Shown: piece by piece, positions 1-8,100 of the stretch | Numbering within the stretch: the stretch's first letter is position 1 | Layout of the letters: each line of letters begins with the position of its first letter | Assembly (NCBI RefSeq): GCF_001668675.1 | Contig: NZ_LZKQ01000308.1 | Coordinates: 1-49,749 of the forward strand | Reading direction: 5' to 3' | DNA from: Mycobacterium asiaticum | Lineage (GTDB): Bacteria > Actinomycetota > Actinomycetes > Mycobacteriales > Mycobacteriaceae | DNA length: 49,749 nt | Position numbers and translations under genes: made by a program | The notes under the pieces: generated by a model | The model's database searches: none | What the model saw: the letters and a program-made list of their open reading frames with translations, nothing else | Told to the model about the DNA's origin: nothing

Positions 1-403
1 GTGGTGGGGGCGGGGGTCCGCCGGGCCCGGGCGCGGCGGCCGGTTGGATGATCGGCAGCGACTCGGTTTGCGGCGGCCGACCGGCCGGTCCCCGGTGTCG
101 TCCCACTTCGAAGATCAGCAGCGGCCCGTCCGGGTTCCCGATGTTGACGGTCTGGCCGTCGGTGATGTCGACCACCGGGACCCGCCGGCCGTTGGCATAG
201 GTGCCGTTCAGGGAGTTGTTGTCGATAGCCAGCCAGCGGCCCTGCTCGAAGCGCAGCAACAGATGGGCGCGCGAGATCAACGGATGGGTAATGCGCATGT
301 CGGCCCGTAAATCACGGCCAACTACAACGTCGTGGCCCGCCGCGAAGGTACGTTCCGACCCGTCGTGGCGAACGGTCAGCGTAGGCGGGGCGGGAGGGGG
401 CAT
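1..403 (-). CDS. FHA-domain protein, partial (C-terminus runs off the window)
   Basis: Reading leftward from an ATG at 403-401, the frame stays open to the window edge (at least 134 codons). An N-terminal forkhead-associated domain, which binds phosphothreonine peptides, spans about residues 8-100. Its hallmarks are visible: GRDLRAD, HPLISRAH (the S-x-x-H core) and NSLNGTYANGRRV. A proline-rich linker ending in PGPGGPPPPP follows. Position next to the OYE-family gene matches Rv3360 of M. tuberculosis, a short (about 122 aa) FHA protein, but this copy is longer. The FHA-plus-proline-rich start also resembles Rv1747, an FHA/ABC transporter regulated by Ser/Thr kinases. Which of the two it is depends on sequence outside the window. 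The FHA call is secure; full architecture is unknown. Confidence 0.85.
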   Translation of the reverse strand, partial: MPPPAPPTLTVRHDGSERTFAAGHDVVVGRDLRADMRITHPLISRAHLLLRFEQGRWLAIDNNSLNGTYANGRRVPVVDITDGQTVNIGNPDGPLLIFEVGRHRGPAGRPPQTESLPIIQPAAAPGPGGPPPPP

Positions 404-433
404 CGCTGACAACTTTAGCCGGTCGAGCCGGGG

Positions 434-1630
434 TTACGGCTTGTCAGGCGCGCCGGTCACCACGCAGTGGGTGCGGCGATAGATGGTCGGCATGCACTGA
501 TTGCAGTGCGTACACGCCGACCGGGTGTGCGCGCCGTCGGCCGCGATCCGGTTGATCAAGTCGGGCTCGGCCAGCAGCGCACGGGCCATCGCGACGAACT
601 GGAACCCCTCGGCCATGGCGAGGTCCATCGTCTCCCGGTTGGTGATGCCGCCGAGCAGAATCAGCGGCAGCTTCAGCTCGGCGCGGAACAGCTTGGCTTC
701 CCGCAGCAGGTAGGCCTCGTGGTAGGGATACTCGCGCAGGAACTTCTTGCCGGTCATGCGCATACCCCAGCGGATCGGCGGTTTGAATGCGGCGGCGAAC
801 TGCTTGATCGGCGCGTCGCCGCGGAACAGATACATCGGGTTGACCAGCGAGCTGCCGGCGGTCAGCTCGATCGCATCGAGTCCGCCGTCTTCCTCCAGCC
901 ACTTCGCGGTGGTCAGGGCCTCGTCAGTGCTGATGCCGCCGCGGATGCCGTCGGACATGTTGAGTTTTGCCGTCACCGCGATCTGGCGCGGTCCCTGGTC
1001 CACGGCGCGGCGCACGGCCAGCACCAGTCCGCGGGCCACCTTCGCGCGGTTGGCCAGCGACCCGCCGAACTCGTCGGTGCGACGGTTGATCAACGGGCTG
1101 AGGAACGAACTCGCCAGATAGTTGTGGCCCAGATGGATTTCGACGGCGTCGAAGCCGGCCTCCACGGCGAACCGGGCGGCCTTGGCGTGATCGGCCAGCA
1201 CGTCGTCGATGTCGTCGCGGTTGGCTTTGCGGGCGAAGCGCATCCCGATCGGGTTGAAGAAGCGCACCGGGGCCAGGGCGGTGGCCTTGTTGGACTTGGC
1301 GTTGGCCACCGGCCCGGCGTGGCCGATCTGGGCGCTGACCGCCGCCCCTTCGGCGTGGACCGCGTCGGTGAGCCGACGCAGCCCCGGGACCGCCTCCGGA
1401 CGCATCCACAGCCCGTTGCCTTCCGTGCGCCCGCCGGGGGAGACCCCGCAGTAGGCGACGGTGGTCATCCCGACACCGCCGGCCGCGGGCAGGCGGTGGT
1501 ACTCGATGAGGTCATCGGTCACCAGCGCGTTGGGAGTGCGCGCTTCGAACGTCGCGGCCTTGATGATTCGGTTGCGCAGCGTCAGCGGACCGAGCTTGGC
1601 CGGGCTGAACACGTCTGGGGCTGCAGACAT
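434..1630 (-). CDS. NADH:flavin oxidoreductase, Old Yellow Enzyme family (Rv3359-like)
   Basis: A 398-aa FMN-dependent TIM-barrel oxidoreductase of the OYE/2,4-dienoyl-CoA reductase family. It starts with the typical SPAKLGPLTLRNRI segment. The conserved EIHLGHNYLASSFLSP motif at about residues 165-180 carries His166 and His169 (substrate/flavin region). LINRRTDEFGGSLANR follows, and a C-terminal CTHCNQC cysteine cluster is present. The C-terminal Fe-S/FAD/NAD extension of full dienoyl-CoA reductases is missing, so it is a barrel-only member. Substrate is unknown; the family reduces enones or nitro compounds. The ATG at 1630 gives the standard N-terminus. The gene diverges from folD across 71 bp and lies 30 bp upstream of the FHA gene on the opposite side of its stop. 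The relJ/relK toxin-antitoxin pair found here in M. tuberculosis is absent. Confidence 0.9.
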   Translation of the reverse strand: MSAAPDVFSPAKLGPLTLRNRIIKAATFEARTPNALVTDDLIEYHRLPAAGGVGMTTVAYCGVSPGGRTEGNGLWMRPEAVPGLRRLTDAVHAEGAAVSAQIGHAGPVANAKSNKATALAPVRFFNPIGMRFARKANRDDIDDVLADHAKAARFAVEAGFDAVEIHLGHNYLASSFLSPLINRRTDEFGGSLANRAKVARGLVLAVRRAVDQGPRQIAVTAKLNMSDGIRGGISTDEALTTAKWLEEDGGLDAIELTAGSSLVNPMYLFRGDAPIKQFAAAFKPPIRWGMRMTGKKFLREYPYHEAYLLREAKLFRAELKLPLILLGGITNRETMDLAMAEGFQFVAMARALLAEPDLINRIAADGAHTRSACTHCNQCMPTIYRRTHCVVTGAPDKP

Positions 1631-1701
1631 ACCGGGAGCTTAGCTGGGCGTTGTAGGTCGGCGGCGGTGGCTGGCGCGGCGGCCATGCCAGACTGTCAGG
1701 C

Positions 1702-2547
1702 GTGGGCGCAATCACGCTGGACGGCAAGGCCACCCGCGACGAGATCTTCGTCGACCTCAAACAACGGGTCGCCGCACTGACCGAGTCGGGCCGCACGCCC
1801 GGCCTGGGCACCATCCTGGTCGGCGAGGATCCCGGGTCGCAGGCCTACGTGCGCGGCAAGCACGCCGACTGTGCGAAGGTCGGCATCACGTCGATCCGTC
1901 GCGACCTGCCGGCCGACATCTCCACGGAAACGCTCAACGCGACCATCGACGAGCTGAACGCCAACCCCGACTGCACCGGTTACATCGTTCAGTTGCCGCT
2001 GCCCAAGCACCTCGACGAGAACGCGGCCTTGGAGCGCGTCGACCCCGACAAGGACGCGGACGGGTTGCACCCCACCAACCTGGGCCGGCTGGTGCTCAAC
2101 ACGCCGGCATCGCTGCCGTGCACCCCGCGCGGCATCGTGCATCTGCTGCGGCGCTACGACATCGAGCTCGCCGGCGCGCACGTGGTGGTCATCGGCCGCG
2201 GTGTGACGGTGGGCCGCCCGCTCGGGCTGCTGCTCACCCGCCGCTCCGAGAACGCCACGGTCACGTTGTGCCACACCAAAACTCGCGATCTGCCCGCCCT
2301 GACCAGGCAGGCCGACATCATCGTGGCGGCCGTCGGCGCGCCACACCTGCTGACCGCCGACATGGTGCGGCCCGGCGCCGCCGTCGTCGACGTCGGAGTC
2401 AGCCGGGTGGACGGCAAGCTCACCGGGGACGTGCACCCCGACGTGTGGGAAGTCGCCGGCCACGTGTCGCCCAACCCCGGCGGGGTCGGGCCTCTGACCC
2501 GCGCCTTCCTGCTCACCAACGTCGTCGAGCTGGCCGAACAGCAATGA
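1702..2547 (+). CDS. folD: Bifunctional methylenetetrahydrofolate dehydrogenase / methenyltetrahydrofolate cyclohydrolase
   Basis: FolD interconverts 5,10-methylene-THF and 10-formyl-THF using NADP in cytosolic one-carbon metabolism. The 281-aa protein has the family's usual length and matches mycobacterial FolD nearly end to end. Visible motifs: GSQAYVRGKHADC with catalytic Lys53, QLPLPKHLDE, the KDADGLHPTNLG signature, the nucleotide-binding GRGVTVGRPLG, and the C-terminal PNPGGVGPLTRA. The start is a GTG at 1702, giving the conserved MGAITLDGKATRDE N-terminus. The stop overlaps the next start by 4 bp (ATGA), so the downstream DUF3017 gene is translationally coupled. Placement beside the OYE gene and DUF3017 agrees with Rv3356c. 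Confidence 0.97.
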   Translation: MGAITLDGKATRDEIFVDLKQRVAALTESGRTPGLGTILVGEDPGSQAYVRGKHADCAKVGITSIRRDLPADISTETLNATIDELNANPDCTGYIVQLPLPKHLDENAALERVDPDKDADGLHPTNLGRLVLNTPASLPCTPRGIVHLLRRYDIELAGAHVVVIGRGVTVGRPLGLLLTRRSENATVTLCHTKTRDLPALTRQADIIVAAVGAPHLLTADMVRPGAAVVDVGVSRVDGKLTGDVHPDVWEVAGHVSPNPGGVGPLTRAFLLTNVVELAEQQ

Positions 2548-2837
2548 CGGTTCGGGCCATTCTGGGGCGCGTGTTGCGCGCCCAGTGGCCGATCCTGCTC
2601 GTCGGGCTCATTTTTCTGGTGGCGTTCGTGCTGGCCGGTGCGAACTTCTGGCGCCGCGGCGCCCTGCTGATCGGCATCGGTGTCGGGGTCGCCGCCGTAC
2701 TGCGGCTGGCCCTGCCCGACGAGCGCGCCGGCCTGCTGGTGGTGCGCAGCAGGGGCACCGACTTCCTCACGACGGCGTCGGTCGGCGCCGCGATGGTCTA
2801 CGTCGCCTGGACGATCGACCCGCTGGGTACCGGTTAG
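2544..2837 (+). CDS. DUF3017 small membrane protein (Rv3355c-like)
   Basis: A 97-aa integral membrane protein with three hydrophobic segments at about residues 14-33, 38-57 and 77-92. A short basic N-terminus (MTVRAILGRVLRAQ) and the DERAGLLVVRSR loop lie before the last segment. Actinobacterial DUF3017 proteins have this size and usually follow folD; no biochemical function is known. The ATG at 2544 overlaps the folD stop (ATGA), which fixes the start. Its stop overlaps the convergent DUF732 gene by 4 bp, so no spacer or terminator separates them. Confidence 0.88.
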   Translation: MTVRAILGRVLRAQWPILLVGLIFLVAFVLAGANFWRRGALLIGIGVGVAAVLRLALPDERAGLLVVRSRGTDFLTTASVGAAMVYVAWTIDPLGTG

Positions 2838-3244
2838 AACCCCGGCAGCCCCGGAATGCCCGACAGGCCGGGCAGCTGCTGCAGACCGCCCGGAATGTTG
2901 CCGCTGGCGACGTCGGCCATCACCGACGGGCAGTACATCTGGATCGCGATCGTGGTGAACATGCTCGCCATCTCGGGCGACATGCCGTTGCTGCCCCGGA
3001 TGCGGCTGGCCGCCGCGGCGAAGTTCCCGCCCGGCTGGACCAGCATCGGACACACGGACTGGCCGAGTGCTTCTGCGTTGATCGGGTCGCCGTAGTTCAC
3101 GCCGGCATTGCTCAGCGCGGTGATGAACGCGTCGTCCACGGGACTCGCGTCGGCGGGGCCGGCGAACGCCGCGGCCGCGGTCAGCAGGCCCGCGGTTCCC
3201 GCCAGTAGGCGAATGGTCAGTGGCTGGTAACGCCATGGCTTCAT
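2834..3244 (-). CDS. Secreted DUF732 protein (Rv3354-like)
   Basis: A 136-aa exported protein. I placed the start at the ATG at 3244 because a GGGAG ribosome binding site lies just upstream and a clean Sec signal peptide follows: basic MKPWRYQ, a hydrophobic stretch to about residue 30, then ADASPVDDAF with cleavage near residue 34. The mature part has the DUF732 layout: DDAFITALSNAGVNY, Cys65 in SVCPML, and Cys105 in YCPSVM, likely one disulfide. The tail is a Gly/Pro/Leu-rich repeat (LPGLSGIPGLPGF). DUF732 proteins are small secreted mycobacterial proteins of largely unknown role. A longer reading from 3397 adds 51 residues that hide the signal peptide and is unlikely. Confidence 0.85.
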   Translation of the reverse strand: MKPWRYQPLTIRLLAGTAGLLTAAAAFAGPADASPVDDAFITALSNAGVNYGDPINAEALGQSVCPMLVQPGGNFAAAASRIRGSNGMSPEMASMFTTIAIQMYCPSVMADVASGNIPGGLQQLPGLSGIPGLPGF

Positions 3245-3489
3245 GTCTGCTCCCTCATTTGTGTCGAGAGCACCCAGGACTCCCAGTGGCACTCCAATGA
3301 ACGCTATGAACCTTTGTCGACGGTGGTCTCGTTCGGGACACGATGACATAAAGCTTTGGCTTTCGAGGCGTTTGTCGCTGGCCAGCAAACGCGGCATCGA
3401 TTATCGGGCCTGCGGTTAACAACACGATCTTGTCACGCTGTTCGCGACACGTTGGCGGACAGACCTTTTGGCCGCCGCGGCGATTAACA

Positions 3490-4926
3490 ATGCGGTTCAT
3501 GATCTCTCGCCAGGCTTTTCTGCGCGGTGCGGTCGGTGCGGTGGCGACCTCCGCGCTGTTTCCAGCGGCACTGGTCAGGGCGGAACCGACCGGTGCCTGG
3601 AGCAGTTTGGCTTCTTCCATCGGCGGAAAAGTGCTGCTGCCCACCGACCCCGCGTTCAGCACCGGCAAACAGATATTCAACTCGAATTACAAAGCCTCGA
3701 GCCCCGCGGCCATCGTCGTGGTCACTACGCAGGCCGACGTGGAGAAGGCCGTGGCCTTCGCCGCGGCCAACAAGCTCAAGATCGCCCCGCGTGGCGGTGG
3801 GCACTCTTACATCGGCGCGTCGGCCGCCAATGGCGGCATGGTGCTCGACCTGCGGGGGTTGACCGGCGGGGTGAACGTCGACAGCGCCGCTGGCACCGTC
3901 ACGGTCCCGGCCGGGACCACCTTGTCCGCGGTGCAGCAGGCCCTCGCCGGCGCCGGGCGGGCTATTCCCACCGGCAGCTGCCCCACGGTCGGCGTGGCGG
4001 GCCTGACGCTGGGCGGTGGGATGGGAGCCGATTCCCGCCATGCGGGCCTGGCGTGCGACGCGTTGCGCTCGGCCACGGTGGTGTTGCCGAACGGCCAGAC
4101 GGTCACCGCATCCGCCGACGAGCACCCCGACCTGTTCTGGGGCCTGCGCGGTGGTGGCGGTGGCAATTTCGGGGTGGTCACCTCGATGACGTTCACCACC
4201 TTCGCCACCTCCGACTCCGATGTGGTGCGCGTCGTGTTCGCTCCGTCGGCGGCACCTCAGGTGCTCACCGGCTGGCAAGCGTGGCTGGCCCAAGCCGACC
4301 GCAACACCTGGGGGCTGGTCGACCTCTCCGTCAACGGGACGCAAGGGGACTGCCACGTGCTGGCCACTTGCCCGGCCGGTAGCGGCGCGGCGGTGGCCGA
4401 TGCGATCAAGGCTGCCGTCGGGGCACAACCCACCGCGACCGAACACAAGACGCTGAGCCACCTGGATCTGGTCAACTACCTGGCCGGGGGCAGCGCGGCC
4501 AGCTCGCCGCGTGGGTTCGTGGCCGGCTCCGACGTGATCGGCACGATGACTTCCGCTGCGGCGCAAGCCATCGTGTCCGCGATCGGCAAGTACCCGCCCG
4601 CCGGGGGACAGGCGTCGGTGATCGTCGACACCCTCAGCGGCGCCGTCGGCGACGTGGATCCGGCGGCATCGGCCTTTCCATGGCGGCGGCACTCCGCCGT
4701 CGCGCAGTGGTACGTCGAAACCGGGAGTGGTCAGACCTCCACCGCGAGCACCTGGGTGGCCACCGCACACCAGACGGTGCAACAGTTCTCGGCGGGTGGC
4801 TACGTCAACTACCTGGAGCCCAACACGCAAGCGTCGCGGTATTTCGGGCCGAACCTCGCGCAGTTGACCGCCGTCCGGCAACGCTATGACCCGGACGGGT
4901 TGATGTACTCCGGTCTGACCTTCTGA
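3490..4926 (+). CDS. Exported FAD-linked oxidase, berberine-bridge-enzyme type
   Basis: A 478-aa PCMH-type FAD-binding oxidoreductase. The signal-like N-terminus SRQAFLRGAVGAVATSALF resembles a twin-arginine leader but has only one arginine (RQ, not RR). The FAD domain shows RGGGHSYIG with His105, the expected histidyl-FAD residue. TGSCPTVGVAG follows with Cys164 at the position used for a second, cysteinyl FAD link in bicovalent BBE-type enzymes. GLRGGGGGNFGVVTS comes next, and the C-terminal berberine-like segment (NYLEPN, RYDPDGLMYSG) closes the protein. Such enzymes oxidise sugars, alcohols or alkaloid-like substrates with O2; the substrate here is unknown. As I recall, M. tuberculosis carries this gene as three fragments, Rv3351c-Rv3353c. 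The start at 3490 could instead be the ATG at 3499. Confidence 0.9.
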   Translation: MRFMISRQAFLRGAVGAVATSALFPAALVRAEPTGAWSSLASSIGGKVLLPTDPAFSTGKQIFNSNYKASSPAAIVVVTTQADVEKAVAFAAANKLKIAPRGGGHSYIGASAANGGMVLDLRGLTGGVNVDSAAGTVTVPAGTTLSAVQQALAGAGRAIPTGSCPTVGVAGLTLGGGMGADSRHAGLACDALRSATVVLPNGQTVTASADEHPDLFWGLRGGGGGNFGVVTSMTFTTFATSDSDVVRVVFAPSAAPQVLTGWQAWLAQADRNTWGLVDLSVNGTQGDCHVLATCPAGSGAAVADAIKAAVGAQPTATEHKTLSHLDLVNYLAGGSAASSPRGFVAGSDVIGTMTSAAAQAIVSAIGKYPPAGGQASVIVDTLSGAVGDVDPAASAFPWRRHSAVAQWYVETGSGQTSTASTWVATAHQTVQQFSAGGYVNYLEPNTQASRYFGPNLAQLTAVRQRYDPDGLMYSGLTF

Positions 4927-4933
4927 GGGTCGT

Positions 4934-4958
4934 CCGAACGGAACAATTGCTCCGTCGG
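4934..4958. repeat. Imperfect dyad centred on CAATTG
   Basis: A dyad with arms CCGAACGGAACAA and TTGCTCCGTCGG, centred between 4946 and 4947. It has one mismatch and one bulged A. It starts 8 bp after the oxidoreductase stop and immediately precedes the perfect inverted repeat at 4969-5000. It could be a protein site or part of an RNA stem; there is no U-tract. Confidence 0.4.
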
Positions 4959-4968
4959 AACGCCGATG

Positions 4969-5000
4969 TGCATTCTGCACAAGGCTCTGTGCAGAATGCA
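4969..5000. repeat. Perfect 13-bp inverted repeat upstream of the giant PPE gene
   Basis: Arms TGCATTCTGCACA (4969-4981) and TGTGCAGAATGCA (4988-5000) are exact reverse complements around a 6-base loop, AGGCTC. The stem is only moderately G+C rich and lacks a T run, so it is not a classical terminator. It lies 148 bp before the PPE start codon and could be an operator for the PPE gene or the end of the oxidoreductase transcript. Confidence 0.6.
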
Positions 5001-5147
5001 TGAGCTACCTAAATTGTTGGCGAAATGCGCCATTTCCCGCGCAGGATCCTGGTGAAATGTAATGACAGGACTGCTGGGTCGGGGGTCTCCGCAAGGACTG
5101 TGAAATCCGCAAGCAATGCGGTGTGCACATCCTGAAGGGATTTGGTC

Positions 5148-8100
5148 ATGGAATTTCCGGTGCTGCCGCCGGAGATCAACTCCGCTCTGATGTACGCGGG
5201 CGCTGGGACCGGGCCGTTGTTGAAGGCGGCCCAGGCATGGCAACGGCTCGGCGCCGAACTGTGGTCGGCCGCCGCTTCGTTCGGTTCGGTCACGTCCGGC
5301 CTGACGGAGGGGGCATGGCAGGGTCCGGCCGCAGCCGCGATGGCCGAGGTGGCCGGCCCGTACGTGGGCTGGCTGAGTGCCGCCGCGGCCCAAGCCGAAA
5401 CGACCGCTGCGCAGGCCAATGCCGTCGCGAGCGCGTTCGAAACGGCGGTAGCCGCCGTCGCGCACCCCCTGGCGGTGGCGGCCAACCGGAGTGAGCTGGT
5501 TCGGTTGGCGCTGTCCAACATCTTCGGTCTCAATGCGCCGGCGATCGCGGCCACCGAGGCCGCGTACGAACAGATGTGGGCCCAGGACGTCGCGGCGATC
5601 TTCGAGTATCACGCCGGTGCGTCGGTGATTGCTGCGGCGTTGACCCCCTTCGTGCACAACCCGACCGGGCTGGCGGGCACGGCAGCCGCTATCGGTGCCG
5701 CCGCCGGGGAGAGGGCGCTGCAGTTCAACGCCGGGATGGCCAACGTCGGCAACTACCACCTCGGCCTGGGCAACGTCGGTCAATGGAACGTGGGCGCGGG
5801 CAACCTCGGCGCACAGAATCTGGGGTTCGGCAACAGCGGCATCGGCAACATCGGATTCGGCAATGTCGGGAACGGCAACATCGGGTTCGGTAACGCGGCT
5901 CTTGGCGCCTTCCTCGGCGGCAATATCGGCTTCGCGAACACGGGCGCCAACAACATCGGTTTCGCAAACACGGGAAATAACAACATCGGTATTGGGCTGA
6001 CTGGCGACAATCAGACCGGTATTGGTGGCTTGAACACGGGCACTGGCAATATCGGGTTGTTCAATTCAGGTACCAATAATGTCGGATTCTTTAATTCCGG
6101 CACGGGCAACTTCGGCCTGTTCAATGCAGGTGATTACAACAGCGGTTTCGGTAACTCGGGTCTTGCCAGCACCGGACTGTTCAATGCCGGAAATTTCAAC
6201 ACCGGTCTGGCCAATGTGGGCAACTACAACACCGGCACCCTGAACGTGGGGAGCTTTAACTCCGGTGATCTGAACCCCGGCCATACCAATACCGGGTGGC
6301 TCAATACCGGCAACATCAACACCGGCTTCGCCAACTCGGGCAACGTCAACACCGGTGCCTTCATTGCGGGCAACCAGAGCAATGGCGTCCTGTGGGTGGG
6401 TGACAACGAGGGACTGATCGGCTTCGCCAGCGGTACGCGTGTGTCCGTCATCCCGCTCGACTTGGGCATCTTTGGCGGCATCGGGCCTATCAGCCTGCGA
6501 CCCATCCAGATCATTCCCACCATTCCGCTGAACATCCACCACACATTTTTCATCCCCCCGCTGGCCATTCCAGACATTGTGATTCCGCCAATCGGTGGTG
6601 GCACAGCTATCCCGATCAACATCGGGCCGCTGACCATGACGCCGCTCGAACTCATAGCCACACAGGCATTCCAGGCGAGTTTCCCCGCCGGGCCATTCGA
6701 TCTGTTCGGGATCGTCACGATACCCCAGACCATCGATACGGCCGGTTCGGTCACCGGCCCGATACATATCGACACCCGACTCCCCATATTGAATGTCAAA
6801 GTCAACTGGAATACTCCGTCATTCACGATTTTCCCGAATGGCATCAGCGTGCCGAATGCTCCGCTGTCACTGCTGGCTAACTTGGGCCTGGGAACTCCCG
6901 GCTTCACCATCCCCGGCTTCAGTATTCCCGGACAACCGATCCCGCTGACGATTGACATCGACGGGCAAATCGACGGCTTCAGCACCCCCGCCATCACCAT
7001 CGACCGCATCCCGATCAACCTCGGGGCGCACATCGAAATCGGACCCACCCAAATTCGGGGTCCGTTCAATCTTCCGGCGACACCCGGCTACGGGAACACC
7101 ACCGTCGCTCCGTCGTCCGGCTTCTTCAACTCCGGGGCCGGCGGCACTTCGGGGTTCGGCAACATGGGCGCTGGCGTATCCGGCTGGATGAACCAGGCGC
7201 CGAACCTGCTGACCGGATCCGGCTCGGGTGCCTTCAATGCCGGGACCCTGCATTCGGGCATGCTGAACCTCGGCTCCGGGGTGTCCGGTTTGTACAACAC
7301 CAGTTCGCTGCCGTTCGGAACGTCGGCATCGCTGTCCGGTATCGCGAGCATCGGCGAGAAGCTGTCCGGGGTCACCGCGGCCGGTACTGCGCTGAGCCGC
7401 GAAGTCATCGCCAACCTCGGCTGGGCCGACGTCGGCAACTTCAACGTCGGGTTCGGCAATGTCGGCGACTTCAATCTGGGGGCGGCCAACATCGGCGGGT
7501 CCAACTTCGGTTTCGGCAATGTCGGGGACGGCAACTTCGGGCTGGGTAATTTCGGTGGCGGCAATGTCGGATTCGGCAACGCCGGCCTGACGCTGGGCCA
7601 ATCAGGTAACGGCAACTTCGGTTTCGGCAACGCCGGCAGCGGCAACTACGGCTTCGCGAACTTGGGATTGAACAACATCGGGTTCGCCAACACCGGAAAT
7701 AACAACATCGGCATCGGGCTGACGGGCGACAACCTCACCGGCATAGGCGGCCTGAACTCCGGCAGCGGAAATATCGGGTTGTTCAATTCCGGCACCGGCA
7801 ACGTCGGCTTCTTCAACACCGGAACCGGCAACTTCGGCCTGTTCAACTCGGGCAGCTTCAACACCGGACTCGGCAACTCCGGATCGGCGAGCACCGGCCT
7901 GTTCAATGCCGGCGTGCTGAACACCGGCGTCGCGAACCCCGGCAGCTTCAACACCGGCAGCTTCAACGCGGGCAACACCAACAGCGGCGACTTCAACCCC
8001 GGCAGCTTCAACAGCGGATGGTTCAACACCGGGCAGTCCAATACCGGACTATTGAACTCCGGCAGCCTCAACACCGGCGCTCTCATCAGCGGTCACGGCA

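Noticed and set aside
3431..3450. Imperfect dyad TGTCACG...CGCGACA upstream of the FAD-linked oxidase
   Set aside because: Arms match only over 6 of 7 bases with a random centre; this is expected by chance in G+C-rich DNA.
3484..5001. A 505-codon minus-strand frame opposite the FAD-linked oxidase
   Set aside because: No motif, Arg/Gly/His-rich, and it is the exact antisense of a strongly supported gene.
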